Positions 1 through 7,374 of a DNA stretch of 44,003 bases are shown here, piece by piece. The notes beneath the pieces were generated by a model. It had not been told where the DNA came from. It saw nothing but the letters and a program-made list of their open reading frames with translations, and did not search any database. The position numbers were made by a program, and so were the translations under genes. The stretch lies in assembly GCF_019091455.1 (NCBI RefSeq), contig NZ_JAGXJN010000050.1:1-44003 (forward strand). Direction: 5' to 3'. Source of the DNA: Chitinophaga sp. GbtcB8. GTDB taxonomy: Bacteria; Bacteroidota; Bacteroidia; Chitinophagales; Chitinophagaceae. Within the stretch, counting starts at the first letter, position 1; every line of letters begins with the position of its first letter.

Positions 1-531
1 ATCAAAGTTTTGCTTTTCCATATGGTCAGTTTAAAGTTAATCAACTTTTTACTGACACACTTTTTGTAATAGTCTCTGCGACTATTAGATATTCATCATG
101 AAGTCATTACTGCAGATTGTAAATACTTAGGTAGCGGAGACCTTTCAGGAACAGAAAAATTAGATATGGCTCCTTCCACAGAATGGTGGCCATACAGAAA
201 TCAACTTTTGGTAACATTGGCTTCAATGAAAGGAGTCTCAATGGGCCTAAAATCACTTATGGTTGGTACTGTAAAATCTGATGGGTTTCACAAGGATGGC
301 ACAGAGACCTTTTACAAACGCATAAACTCTTTAATGAATTATCAGGAGGGAGAAATCATCATTGAGTGCCCAGCTATCCATTTATCTACAATAGAATTGA
401 TACAAATGTCTTCTGTTCCAGATGAAATATTGCTTTGGGCACATTCCTGTCATACATCTAACCGGCCGTGTGGACATTGCCGTGGATGTTACAAATACAT
501 TAAAATAATTGAAGCATTAAGATTGCAATAA
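1..531 (+). pseudogene. QueC-like 7-cyano-7-deazaguanine synthase, C-terminal part, apparently frameshifted
   Basis: The last 145 or so residues resemble the C-terminal half of the QueC/ExsB family, ATP-dependent enzymes that make preQ0 for tRNA or DNA modification. Visible marks are WWPYRNQLLVTLASM, like the family's RN-helix, then ECPAIHLSTIELI, and a zinc-type site SCHTSNRPCGHCRGC (Cx7CxxCxxC). The reading frame holding these begins only after stops at 67-72, and the first ATG is 166. In another frame (positions 3-98) the sequence is open from the window edge and carries FAFPYGQF, like the YGQ motif just after the PP-loop. The two halves join best with a one-base shift between about 73 and 98. 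I therefore read it as a broken gene or a sequencing error. The N-terminal PP-loop would lie outside the window. QueC relatives also occur in defence systems (Qat, some CBASS), but no partner is visible here. The frameshift is inference. Confidence 0.6.
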
Positions 532-623
532 ATCTGTTTTTCTTTAATTGCTATATTGCTTGAAACAACTGGTTAGATAATTCTCTAACCCAGTCCATAA
601 AAACGCTGGCGCCCAAATTTTAC

Positions 624-661
624 AAAGGCCGTCTCAAAAGTAATTTGGGACGGCCTTTTTG
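624..661 (+). terminator. Strong intrinsic terminator after the QueC-like gene
   Basis: AAAGGCCGTCTC (624-635) pairs with the 647-658 arm. A further three A-T pairs give a 15-bp stem with a 5-base loop, and the T-run follows directly. It lies between a plus-strand gene ending at 531 and a minus-strand gene ending at 791, so it may serve both directions. The T-run is better on the plus strand. Confidence 0.85.
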
Positions 662-790
662 TTCGTTTTAGCCGAAATATTAATTGTAATGTGCCGGAGC
701 GCTTGTTAACACATTGTAAGGAACTGAACTCTGGAGATCAATATGCTCAGGAGAAACACCCTGCTGCTGTTGCATCTCTTCTTATACCTG

Positions 791-1879
791 TCAACTTGCC
801 GGAACCTTTTCTGCATCATACCAATCAACAGTCTTATGAAGTATCTCTTCAAATTTAAAGAGGTCATCAACAGTTAAAATTTCTGTCCTTGTCTCCTTTT
901 TCTGCTCATCAAAAGTGCCAATATATCTTCGTGAGCCGTTCAAATATAATCTACATATCGTTTTTCTATTATTGTCATCCAGCAGTATTGCAAAATAAGA
1001 TTGAGCATCCCGGTATACTATTCTGCTGGGCTTTATCTTCTGCCGGAGAATTGTCTTTACGATCATGTAACCTTCTTTTTCCTCTTCTGTGGTTTCAACC
1101 AATGAGCCCTTTTCTTCGGCCTTTGTAGTAGCTAATTCCTTTTCAGCATCAGATTGACCCGCATCATTTTCCTTTTTCAGCGCAGATTTAAGCCTTTCAG
1201 TGATTAGATCATTTATGTATTGTTGTATTGACTTCTTTATAAGTGCGCCGAATTGCTCAACAAGTTTTGAAGTTAGCATTCCCCGGTATATCTGTTTTGC
1301 AAAGAGTTTAATAAACCCCTCAGAGGGATTTTGAAACTCGGCGTTTATCAGCGTTTTGAGCTCATTCATATATTTTAGCTCGCTCGCAGTGGTTTGAATG
1401 TCTTCTATATTGAAATATGACTTGTGAAACTTCTTTAATTCTTCGATCTGGTTGTCTTTTATATCCGTAACATTAAATTCAAAGAATGGCTTTTCATCCA
1501 TTTTATTCGGTTCAACAAGATCTGTGTAAAACCGGTAAATTATTCCATTTGATAACAGGCCGAACTTAGCGGCTGTAGTATGAAAGTACCGGAAAAGCTG
1601 GGAGTTGTGCGGATCCAGGCTTTCTCCCCAATGCTTACATTCGATCAGTATGGCAGGCTGGCCTTCTTTCAGGACCGCATAGTCTACTTTTTCGCCTTTC
1701 TTGATCCCAATATCCGCAATGAATTCCGGCATTACCTCAAACGGGTCAAATACATCGTAACCCAGGGCTTTAATGAAAGGCATGATAAAAGCATTTTTAG
1801 TAGCTTCTTCTGTTTGAATCTGGCTTTTAAGTTTTTCGACCTTGTCGCCAAAGAGTTTAATTTCGTCTTTAAAATCCAT
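791..1879 (-). CDS. Stand-alone HsdR-N-type PD-(D/E)XK nuclease-like protein
   Basis: 362 residues. The N-terminal 160 residues look like the nuclease domain found at the start of type I restriction R subunits (HSDR_N). Glu24 is followed by the PD-(D/E)XK core: E52, D66 in KVDYAVL and the E80-C-K82 triad element in PAILIECKHWG. No helicase motifs follow, so this is not a full HsdR. The middle is helical and charged (about 160-260). The C-terminal 90 residues (IVYRDAQSYFAILLDDNNR) resemble a small beta domain often found behind such stand-alone nucleases. No HsdM or HsdS gene lies nearby. It is the last gene of a minus-strand run, 75 nt after the DUF4407 gene. Role in DNA cleavage or defence is inferred only. 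The catalytic residues are intact. Confidence 0.75.
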   Translation of the reverse strand: MDFKDEIKLFGDKVEKLKSQIQTEEATKNAFIMPFIKALGYDVFDPFEVMPEFIADIGIKKGEKVDYAVLKEGQPAILIECKHWGESLDPHNSQLFRYFHTTAAKFGLLSNGIIYRFYTDLVEPNKMDEKPFFEFNVTDIKDNQIEELKKFHKSYFNIEDIQTTASELKYMNELKTLINAEFQNPSEGFIKLFAKQIYRGMLTSKLVEQFGALIKKSIQQYINDLITERLKSALKKENDAGQSDAEKELATTKAEEKGSLVETTEEEKEGYMIVKTILRQKIKPSRIVYRDAQSYFAILLDDNNRKTICRLYLNGSRRYIGTFDEQKKETRTEILTVDDLFKFEEILHKTVDWYDAEKVPAS

Positions 1880-1954
1880 GTTAAATTTTTTCGGGATTGA
1901 TTTTATTAGAATTTGTTATGGGAGATAGATTACGCTACGGATCCGTCCTTGCTC

Positions 1955-2947
1955 TTAGTCAAATCCTTTTTCAAGGGCATTCAATCGCCGGATCTGTAAG
2001 TTCATATGGTGCAATACAGCCTTCTCGTAATCATTAGACCGGTCGCCCATCTTACTGAACAATACCAGCATTTCTATAAAAAGGAAAAACAGGATCCAAA
2101 GGAACCAGAAACTCAATGCAACATTGGAGGCCGATATCAATCGTACCATAACTTTTAACTCGTCCAGAAATCCAGTACTTGCTTCCATTTTCCTTTCAAG
2201 CGTTGGTTTTATGTCGCGCAATTCATTTTCCTCCAGGATCTTTTGTTGCCGCATAGCACCGATGGTAGAATCGAGGGATGGTATGAATGCCGTTTTAGGA
2301 TTTGGAACTGTACTAGTTGCAGTAATAGAAGTATTTTCTCTTTTAAAAATAATCGTATCCTGGCCTGAAGATGTTTTGCCCGGAACAGGCACCATCCTTG
2401 ACTGTGTCTGAGTATTCAGGATTGTTTGATTGGGATGTTTGCTGATATCATCCATATACTTTCTCCTCTCCTCTTCCTTTCTCTCTATTGTCGTGTCCAG
2501 CGCAGCAATCTGCTTTCTTAATTCTTCCGTTTTCGAGGGCAATATCATATCTACTTTCTCTGAGACGTAAGATATCTTTTCGATCTCAATATCCTTCTCA
2601 AACAATATCTGATCGATGATCACCGCCCCTAAAACAGACATCATTACAGCCAAACAGCCTCTGAATATAAGCAGCAGCCGGCTTGGATTAATGGATAAGA
2701 CGATCTGCTTTTCAACCTGCACAATGATCACTGTTGCGAGTATACCTGCCAGCATACAACCCGGCAGGCTGAGTGTCAGGTAACGCTGCGCAAAGGTAAA
2801 ACCGATAAAAAACCAAAGAATGCAAACGATCAGCATAGCTGCCGTGTATTTTTTCACTGATTTAAAGGCAGCTTCACTACAGTTTCTTAAAATATTGTAG
2901 TTGTACCCGGTCATGAAGCAGCCGAAACGGATCCATAGATGTTTCAT
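1955..2947 (-). CDS. DUF4407 family membrane protein
   Basis: 330 residues matching the DUF4407 layout. A short cytoplasmic N-terminus is followed by two transmembrane segments near 38-55 and 62-82 and a third near 95-115. A long charged, coiled-coil-prone stretch follows (about 120-260, with ALDTTIERKEEERRKY), and a last hydrophobic segment lies near 275-297 (FWFLWILFFLFIEMLVLF). The family's function is unknown. The gene is 11 nt downstream of an unknown 186-residue coiled-coil protein and 28 nt past that an HNH gene, so the three look cotranscribed. The topology suggests an inner-membrane protein with a coiled-coil domain between membrane parts. No enzymatic motif was seen. Confidence 0.8.
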   Translation of the reverse strand: MKHLWIRFGCFMTGYNYNILRNCSEAAFKSVKKYTAAMLIVCILWFFIGFTFAQRYLTLSLPGCMLAGILATVIIVQVEKQIVLSINPSRLLLIFRGCLAVMMSVLGAVIIDQILFEKDIEIEKISYVSEKVDMILPSKTEELRKQIAALDTTIERKEEERRKYMDDISKHPNQTILNTQTQSRMVPVPGKTSSGQDTIIFKRENTSITATSTVPNPKTAFIPSLDSTIGAMRQQKILEENELRDIKPTLERKMEASTGFLDELKVMVRLISASNVALSFWFLWILFFLFIEMLVLFSKMGDRSNDYEKAVLHHMNLQIRRLNALEKGFD

Positions 2948-2958
2948 AATACCCGATT

Positions 2959-3519
2959 TTAAAAGTTCTTATTCAGGATGATGTGACCGGAAATTGCAGC
3001 AAGGCCATTCCTGAATCCCCGGCTATAGCTGATAATGATGCCATGCCCCACGCCCTCGTTAAGTTTTGCCTGCTCTTCAATTTCTATGACTTGTTTAATA
3101 TGACTTTCGGCAGTTTCTTTCTTGACGGTGAGTTCCTCCACGGTATCTATCATTCCACTTCTGCTTCTGCTGGTTATGTGGAAATTGATCTGCCTGATAA
3201 AGTCTTCGTAAAACGTTTTTACTTTTCGGATAGATCTCTCCAGGTCATTTTTTAAAGCGATCACATTTTGATCCAGATGGGTAGTATCAGGATTCATCAA
3301 CGCGTCGTTATACCCTTTGGATTCATAATTCTTGTCAAGAAAATCATACAGAAGATGTATTCCGCCATTGAAGGCCGGAATAACCTTTTCTTCCGGCTGT
3401 TCCGGTTTTTCCTTTTCTATAAAAGTGGCTTCCGGAATATCGGGCATGGCGGTTTCAACAGCCATAACGTGATCATGCCCATTTTGGCGTTGCCGGTTGA
3501 AAATATCAAATAAGCCCAT
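2959..3519 (-). CDS. Unknown coiled-coil protein next to DUF4407
   Basis: 186 residues, not recognised. It starts MGLFDIFNRQRQ, an amphipathic N-terminus common in membrane-peripheral proteins, followed by an acidic low-complexity segment (residues 25-47). A mostly helical region (75-160) has heptad-like spacing (NVIALKNDLERSIRKVKTF, then VEELTVKKETAESHIKQVI). There is no signal peptide or transmembrane segment. It sits 9 nt after the HNH gene and 11 nt before the DUF4407 gene, so translation is probably coupled. Partnership with the membrane protein is likely from spacing alone. No function is assigned. Confidence 0.75.
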   Translation of the reverse strand: MGLFDIFNRQRQNGHDHVMAVETAMPDIPEATFIEKEKPEQPEEKVIPAFNGGIHLLYDFLDKNYESKGYNDALMNPDTTHLDQNVIALKNDLERSIRKVKTFYEDFIRQINFHITSRSRSGMIDTVEELTVKKETAESHIKQVIEIEEQAKLNEGVGHGIIISYSRGFRNGLAAISGHIILNKNF

Positions 3520-3528
3520 ACATATTTT

Positions 3529-3930
3529 TTAAATGGTGATTGTTGGTACTTTGTATTTATTATGTCCCTTGTTATGACAGGATTCGCAAAGAGTAATAAG
3601 TAAATGGTCCGGGTATTCCCAGGGAAGGCGGAATTTTTGTTGACTTGCCAAGAAGTGGTATTGCCGGTGATGTACCTGCAGATCCTTATTCCCTTTACAA
3701 TGCACACAACAATTCATGTCGCGGCTCAGTATTTCTTTTCGTTTAGCCTTCCAGTTAGGGTGAAATAAAAGTGCACCATAACTACCGTGAGACTGAACGT
3801 TCAGGGGAGTATTTTCCGGAGGGGAATCAGGAGGAGATTGCTTGGGGATATCCTTCTGAATATACCTGCGGTAAGATCCGTGTTCCTTAAATTGTAAATA
3901 CTTGTACGGTAGATCATTTGGAGTATTCAT
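3529..3930 (-). CDS. HNH endonuclease family protein
   Basis: 133 residues. The C-terminal half carries a complete HNH/zinc site: C75-x2-C78 (CCVHCKGNKDLQ), the catalytic HH pair at 87-88 (VHHRQY), and LCESCHNKGH with C115-x2-C118-H119 and H123. This is the compact McrA-like arrangement, with two CxxC zinc pairs around a beta-beta-alpha metal finger. The first 60 residues are basic and proline-rich and have no recognised domain. It could be a restriction-type, homing-type or DNA-repair nuclease; nothing in the sequence decides. It is the first gene of the tight HNH / unknown / DUF4407 run. Confidence 0.8.
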   Translation of the reverse strand: MNTPNDLPYKYLQFKEHGSYRRYIQKDIPKQSPPDSPPENTPLNVQSHGSYGALLFHPNWKAKRKEILSRDMNCCVHCKGNKDLQVHHRQYHFLASQQKFRLPWEYPDHLLITLCESCHNKGHNKYKVPTITI

Positions 3931-3978
3931 AATAACACAGGTAAGCGCTTATTGAAATGTAATTCTTGTTGCAGTTAT

Positions 3979-4179
3979 TTACTGCTCCCATTTACAAAGG
4001 GTTCTGTCTTTCATCGCTTTTTCAAGCGGCATGCTGATGATCCGATGCTTACAATTGCTTAGGCCGCGGCAATTCGATCTGTAATGGTACTTTGTGGCGC
4101 TTTTGCTGTCACATACATATACTGTGATCTGATTGCAGTTAACGTAGCTTGTAAGCAGCCAGGCGTATAGGAATTTCAT
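3979..4179 (-). CDS. Small exported Cys/His-rich protein
   Basis: 66 residues from the chosen start. The C-terminal part VYVCDSKSATKYHYRSNC, followed by RGLSNCKHRIISMPLEKA and a final LCKW, is a conserved small domain with Cys and His spacing typical of short Bacteroidota proteins of unknown function. I chose the ATG at 4179 because it opens with a signal-like stretch (MKFLYAWLLTSYVNC). The longer frame from 4254 would overlap the preceding tiny gene (4230-4325) and has a proline-rich N-terminus unlike an exported protein. The gene ends 48 nt before the HNH gene. Function unknown. Confidence 0.55.
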   Translation of the reverse strand: MKFLYAWLLTSYVNCNQITVYVCDSKSATKYHYRSNCRGLSNCKHRIISMPLEKAMKDRTLCKWEQ

Positions 4180-4229
4180 GGCCGGTCGATTCAAATAAAA
4201 GGGATTAACAAAAGGAATGGTATTCCTGC

Positions 4230-4325
4230 CTATCTCGTGTGGCAGGGCTGGCAACAGCTTGTAACGTGTATCTCATGATCGCCATTGGGTTGCGCATGAT
4301 CGTTTACATAATACTTTTGTTTCAT
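4230..4325 (-). CDS. 31-residue peptide, apparent internal-deletion form of a YYVN...CHTR family
   Basis: The reading frame from ATG 4325 to TAG 4230 starts MKQKYYVNDHAQPNGDHEIH and ends CCQPCHTR. From memory, both ends match a widespread small family of about 70 residues. In that family the N-terminal YYVN-NAQ-x-GDHEVH part and the C-terminal CxxCHT part are separated by 35-40 residues containing a YLG-F-C motif. Here the two ends are joined directly at a cysteine, as if the middle had been lost in frame. It may be a remnant or a functional mini-version. A good -7 box lies 21 nt upstream. The match to the family is from recall, not a search. Confidence 0.5.
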   Translation of the reverse strand: MKQKYYVNDHAQPNGDHEIHVTSCCQPCHTR

Positions 4326-4345
4326 AGTGATGTTTTTTTATGAAC

Positions 4346-4353
4346 CAAAAGTA
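4346..4353 (-). promoter_or_regulatory. Bacteroidota -7 box for the tiny genes at 4.2 kb
   Basis: On the minus strand TACTTTTG matches the Bacteroidota TAnnTTTG -7 consensus, 21 nt before ATG 4325. No convincing -33 TTTG is present. A 16-bp perfect palindrome AAAAAAGTACTTTTTT (4360-4375) sits just upstream and could be an operator. Confidence 0.4.
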
Positions 4354-4410
4354 TATTTCAAAAAAGTACTTTTTTTATGGGAAACCGTAATGGGTGATTT
4401 TTTGAAGAAA

Positions 4411-5076
4411 TTATATGGCGCCCAGATCCTTGCAATAAGCTACCAGTTGCTCATTCTTGGAAAAGCCAAGTGCGTCTTTCATTTGATTGAGCCTTTTTTC
4501 TATACTGCTTAAGCCAGACGGCTTTATTCCATTTTGTTGAAGGTGCGCAGGTATGTCTTTCTGCAGCATTCCCTGCGCAAGCAATGTAATAATCCTGATA
4601 TCAAATTCCGAAAAGGCGTAAACATTCCTCTTCTCGATCAGCTGCATGATATGCCGGGGAAAATAGCGGCGATGCCGGGTGATTTCACTGATCGCCTCCT
4701 TAAGCTCTCTGGCGTCATTCCTGGCTTTACGTACAAAGCCATCGATATCAAGCTGGCTGTAGAGCTGGTCAATGATGGCGGGTCTGCTTTCTGCCGAAAA
4801 AACGAGGATCTTCAGGCCGGGCTGTATTTTCCTGGCGGCAGTAATTAGCTCCATTCCACCGGAGAGGGTCTGTTCCCGGGCATCCGGCTCAAAATACAGA
4901 TCGGTAATAAGCAGATCGAATGAGCTGCCGGCCTTCAGCGCTATGGACACCTTGTTGAGGGCATCATCGCAATAATAAGCGTGCGCTGTATCAACGATGG
5001 CCAGGTCTTCCAGCGTTTTCTGTAAGGAAATATTAGCACTTTCGTGATCTTCGGCTATCAGTACCTTTGTAATCAT
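4411..5076 (-). CDS. Response regulator, REC plus helix-turn-helix
   Basis: 221 residues. The receiver domain (1-125) has the acidic pair E9-D10, phosphoacceptor D59 (LLITDLYF), switch S94 (VFSAES) and the conserved K117. The C-terminal part (about 150-215) has a LuxR/NarL-like layout: FSEFDIRIITLLAQGMLQKD, then IPAHL, then SGLSSIEKRLNQMKDALG. A recognition-type helix is visible, but the core is divergent from textbook GerE. The start overlaps the kinase stop by 4 nt (ATGA), so the two are translationally coupled and almost certainly a cognate pair. Expected to act as a cytoplasmic transcription factor; targets unknown. Confidence 0.85.
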   Translation of the reverse strand: MITKVLIAEDHESANISLQKTLEDLAIVDTAHAYYCDDALNKVSIALKAGSSFDLLITDLYFEPDAREQTLSGGMELITAARKIQPGLKILVFSAESRPAIIDQLYSQLDIDGFVRKARNDARELKEAISEITRHRRYFPRHIMQLIEKRNVYAFSEFDIRIITLLAQGMLQKDIPAHLQQNGIKPSGLSSIEKRLNQMKDALGFSKNEQLVAYCKDLGAI

Positions 5077-6749
5077 GATGATTGAGCTATTGGGAAGGAA
5101 ATGTGCATCTTTAATCCCTTAGCGGGATGTTCAAATGTATACCGGCCGCCAATTCTTTTAATACGGTTTTCCGTATTCCGCAATCCATTTCCATACTTAA
5201 ATTGCGGTGGAAGGCCAATGCCATCGTCGGTGTAGTGTATGTGGAGCTGACCGTTTTGATGTTCGAACTTGATCGCTACAGAATGTCCCTGGCTGTGCTT
5301 TTTCATGTTGATCATCAATTCCTCCAGGATATGTTCAATTTCAATCTGCACCTGTGCATGGGTATGGTTCCAGAAAGTGGGATCATTTCCGATGATCAGG
5401 ACCCTGGTATGATCAGACCCGAAGGAGCTCAACAGATCTTTAATTTTTTCATGAAAAGAAAGCCTTGAGATCGTGGGTTGTTCATACGAGATATCACGTG
5501 ACCGCTCATACAATATCTCGATCTTATCGATCAGTTCTTCTTTGTCAATAGGTTCTTTATACTCAAGCTCTGTCATGATACGGTATAGGCCATTCGCTAC
5601 CCCATCATGCACCTTTTGGGAGGTCTTAAGTTGATGTTCCTGTATCGCCTGCCGGGATGCGATCTCTATCTGCTGCCGCCGCCGCCGATGCCGTTGAATA
5701 ATGAAAATGCCAATGGAAGTAAAGATCAGGATAGTAAGCACCAACATGAACCATTGCACAATCAGTTGGTTTTCTTTTTGTGCATTATCCTTTTGCAGCT
5801 GAAGATTGTCGGCCTTGTTCTTCGCAGCTTCATACCGGATCAATGCAAATTGGTTCTTGGCTGCATTCTTTGCCGTTTGAAGACTATCTGTCAGATATTG
5901 GTAACGAATAAAATAAGGTTTCAACAATTTGGGAGGGCTGAGTGTAATAAGTTTTGAAAGTGCTTCTGCTTCGTCATCAGGACTGTTAATTTGCCTGGCG
6001 ATCCCGTACCGTTTCTCAGCATAATAAAGCGCTGAATCAGGCATTGAGGTTGAATAATAATCCGACAGATGCGCGTAGCTGGCATTGAGCCCCCTGCTGT
6101 CATTTGAATCTCTACGGATCTGCAACGCATATTTTAGTTCAGGTGCAGCATGATAACTGGAGTCTTTAAGCCATTTTGTTCTTGCATAGTTGGAAAGTGT
6201 CCGGGCATATTCTTTTTTCGTTTCTTTACTTTTTACCAGTAGAGATCTGTATAGATCAATAGCCTGATCATAGTCTCCTTTCTTTTGATAGGTCAGGGCT
6301 ATACTATTTAAAGCAATGGCCTTGTCGCCTGGATCTTTTATATATTTGAGCGCTTTACGATAGTAATCGATGGCTGCTTCATAGTTTTTGAGGTTAAGAC
6401 AGATATTGCCCAGCTCATGATAGTCTGAGCTCAGGCACTCCTGATCTTTGCTGCTGTGTTCATGAAGATAACTGAGGGATTTTAAAAGACTTTCCTGCCC
6501 TCCATAATGGTCCCCTTCATATGCCTGGATAATTCCCATATAAGTGTAGGCCATTGCAATTTCAAGACTGTCTGTAGCACTTGTTGCGAAAAGATTAAAG
6601 TAATAAAAGGCTGAGTCATTATTCTTATTGAAGAACGACTCCCCTTTTTCCAGCGTTGGTGCGGAAACCGGTTGCAGGGTATCCTGCTTTGATTTACAGG
6701 CCAGCAAACCGGCAAACAGCATTAATAGGATAATGTATAGGGGTCGCAC
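5073..6749 (-). CDS. Lipoprotein-anchored TPR sensor histidine kinase
   Basis: 558 residues from a GTG start. The N-terminus is a lipoprotein signal (lipobox LLAC). Residues 30-290 hold tetratricopeptide repeats (for example YHELGNICLNLKNYEAAIDY and SIALTYQKKGDYDQAIDLY), expected in the periplasm. A transmembrane helix at about 330-350 follows. The kinase core is HisKA_3/NarX type: H381 in KVHDGVANGLYR, an N-box near EELMINMKKHS, then DDGIGLPP and GNGLRNTENRI. This TPR-TM-HisKA_3 plan is common in Bacteroidota and usually pairs with a LuxR-type regulator, as here (4-nt overlap). The first in-frame ATG (codon 10) would cut the signal, so GTG is preferred. Ligand unknown; the TPRs suggest sensing through a protein or peptide partner. 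Confidence 0.88.
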   Translation of the reverse strand: MRPLYIILLMLFAGLLACKSKQDTLQPVSAPTLEKGESFFNKNNDSAFYYFNLFATSATDSLEIAMAYTYMGIIQAYEGDHYGGQESLLKSLSYLHEHSSKDQECLSSDYHELGNICLNLKNYEAAIDYYRKALKYIKDPGDKAIALNSIALTYQKKGDYDQAIDLYRSLLVKSKETKKEYARTLSNYARTKWLKDSSYHAAPELKYALQIRRDSNDSRGLNASYAHLSDYYSTSMPDSALYYAEKRYGIARQINSPDDEAEALSKLITLSPPKLLKPYFIRYQYLTDSLQTAKNAAKNQFALIRYEAAKNKADNLQLQKDNAQKENQLIVQWFMLVLTILIFTSIGIFIIQRHRRRRQQIEIASRQAIQEHQLKTSQKVHDGVANGLYRIMTELEYKEPIDKEELIDKIEILYERSRDISYEQPTISRLSFHEKIKDLLSSFGSDHTRVLIIGNDPTFWNHTHAQVQIEIEHILEELMINMKKHSQGHSVAIKFEHQNGQLHIHYTDDGIGLPPQFKYGNGLRNTENRIKRIGGRYTFEHPAKGLKMHISFPIAQSS

Positions 6750-6765
6750 TGATGGTTATTTATCT

Positions 6766-6773
6766 TAAAAGTA
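6766..6773 (-). promoter_or_regulatory. Candidate -7 box of the two-component operon
   Basis: TACTTTTA on the minus strand fits TAnnTTT(G/A) and lies 16 nt upstream of the GTG start at 6749. No clear -33 element is visible. The region is AT-rich and lies between this gene and the terminator of the preceding peptide gene. Confidence 0.3.
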
Positions 6774-6814
6774 TCAAATTTTCAAATTTTGGCGAAGTAA
6801 TATTGATCGGCATT

Positions 6815-6847
6815 AAAAAAAGTGGGGCAAGATCTTTCTTGCCCCAC
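6815..6847 (-). terminator. Intrinsic terminator of the 50-residue peptide gene
   Basis: GTGGGGCAAGA and TCTTGCCCCAC (arms 6837-6847 and 6822-6832) form an 11-bp GC-rich stem with a 4-base loop. On the minus strand it is followed by seven T (6821-6815). It closes the small gene ending at 6859 and separates it from the kinase operon. Confidence 0.9.
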
Positions 6848-6858
6848 GGGAGTTTACA

Positions 6859-7011
6859 TTAAGGGTTTGGTTTCCTTGGAGGGATTGTTCCGGTTTCGCC
6901 GCCGGTATCATCCAAAGTAGTGACCTGACCACCATTGTTATGGTTATTGCCATTATTGGAATGGTTGGGGCATAAGAATGCCAGGAAAAAACTTAATATA
7001 ATCGGAATCAT
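6859..7011 (-). CDS. 50-residue Asn/His/Gly-rich secreted peptide
   Basis: ATG at 7011 to TAA at 6859. The first 14 residues are a hydrophobic export signal (MIPIILSFFLAFLC). A low-complexity part PNHSNNGNNHNNGG comes next, and then VTTLDDTGGETGTIPPRKP. The Cys at the end of the hydrophobic stretch might be lipidated, but the lipobox is poor. Coding status is supported by an in-frame signal sequence, a sensible length and a perfect terminator 12 nt past the stop. It lies directly upstream of, and in the same direction as, the lipoprotein-TPR histidine kinase, so it could be a ligand, a regulator or unrelated. I do not recognise a named family. Confidence 0.6.
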   Translation of the reverse strand: MIPIILSFFLAFLCPNHSNNGNNHNNGGQVTTLDDTGGETGTIPPRKPNP

Positions 7012-7284
7012 TGTTTTAATTTTTAAGAATTAGGAAAGCAGCTGCCGGTTGCCGGGGCTGCCGGCAGCGGAGTTTTACGCGAGTGAAGAAGCGCTTCTTA
7101 CTTTTTTTGGGAAGTGTTGTGGGCGTGGATCACGGAAGCTGATCATCGCTTCCCAAGCCGGTAACCGGCTTCCGCTTTCTTTGCCCGAGGTGAACAGGTT
7201 CTGTACAGAGAGCCCCTTAGCTATAGAGGCATTACCTGATTGCGAAACGAAGATAGAACGGGTTAACAGGTTGATTTACAAACA
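7012..7284. other. Region without a confident gene
   Basis: An 8-bp GC-rich hairpin (GCTGCCGG at 7041-7048 with 7061-7068) and a perfect 14-bp palindrome AAGAAGCGCTTCTT (7086-7099) followed by seven T are visible. The latter looks terminator-like on the plus strand, although no plus-strand gene precedes it. An 81-codon open frame (7049-7294) runs through both hairpins and has no recognisable protein character, so I do not call it. Confidence 0.4.
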
Positions 7285-7370
7285 ATTCCAATAATTCCGT
7301 GGATTCCTGATATTCCACGGGTAATTCCGGTAATACCGGCTCTATTCCTATTATTCAGTCTTATAATTCC
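7285..7370. repeat. ATTCC repeats with 9-bp periodicity
   Basis: ATTCC occurs at 7285, 7294, 7303 and 7312 with exact 9-bp spacing, then at 7324, 7344 and 7366, with degenerate copies at 7333 (ATACC) and 7353 (ATTCA), each 9 bp after a full one. Part of it folds as CCGTGGA/TCCACGG. The array ends 4 nt before the ATG at 7375. In that gene's frame it would read as Ile-Pro-x repeats, but no start codon exists upstream before the stop at 7264. Confidence 0.6.
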
Positions 7371-7374
7371 GTTT

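Noticed and set aside
661..790. Plus-strand small frame starting near 743 with a hydrophobic beginning
   Set aside because: It runs straight into the antisense of the HsdR-N gene and has no promoter.
7049..7294. 81-codon plus-strand open frame
   Set aside because: It runs through two hairpins, ends inside the ATTCC array and has no conserved-looking sequence or promoter.
7285..7370. ATTCC array as a CRISPR
   Set aside because: Units are 5 bp with 9-bp spacing, no long repeats, no spacers of 30-40 bp and no cas genes.
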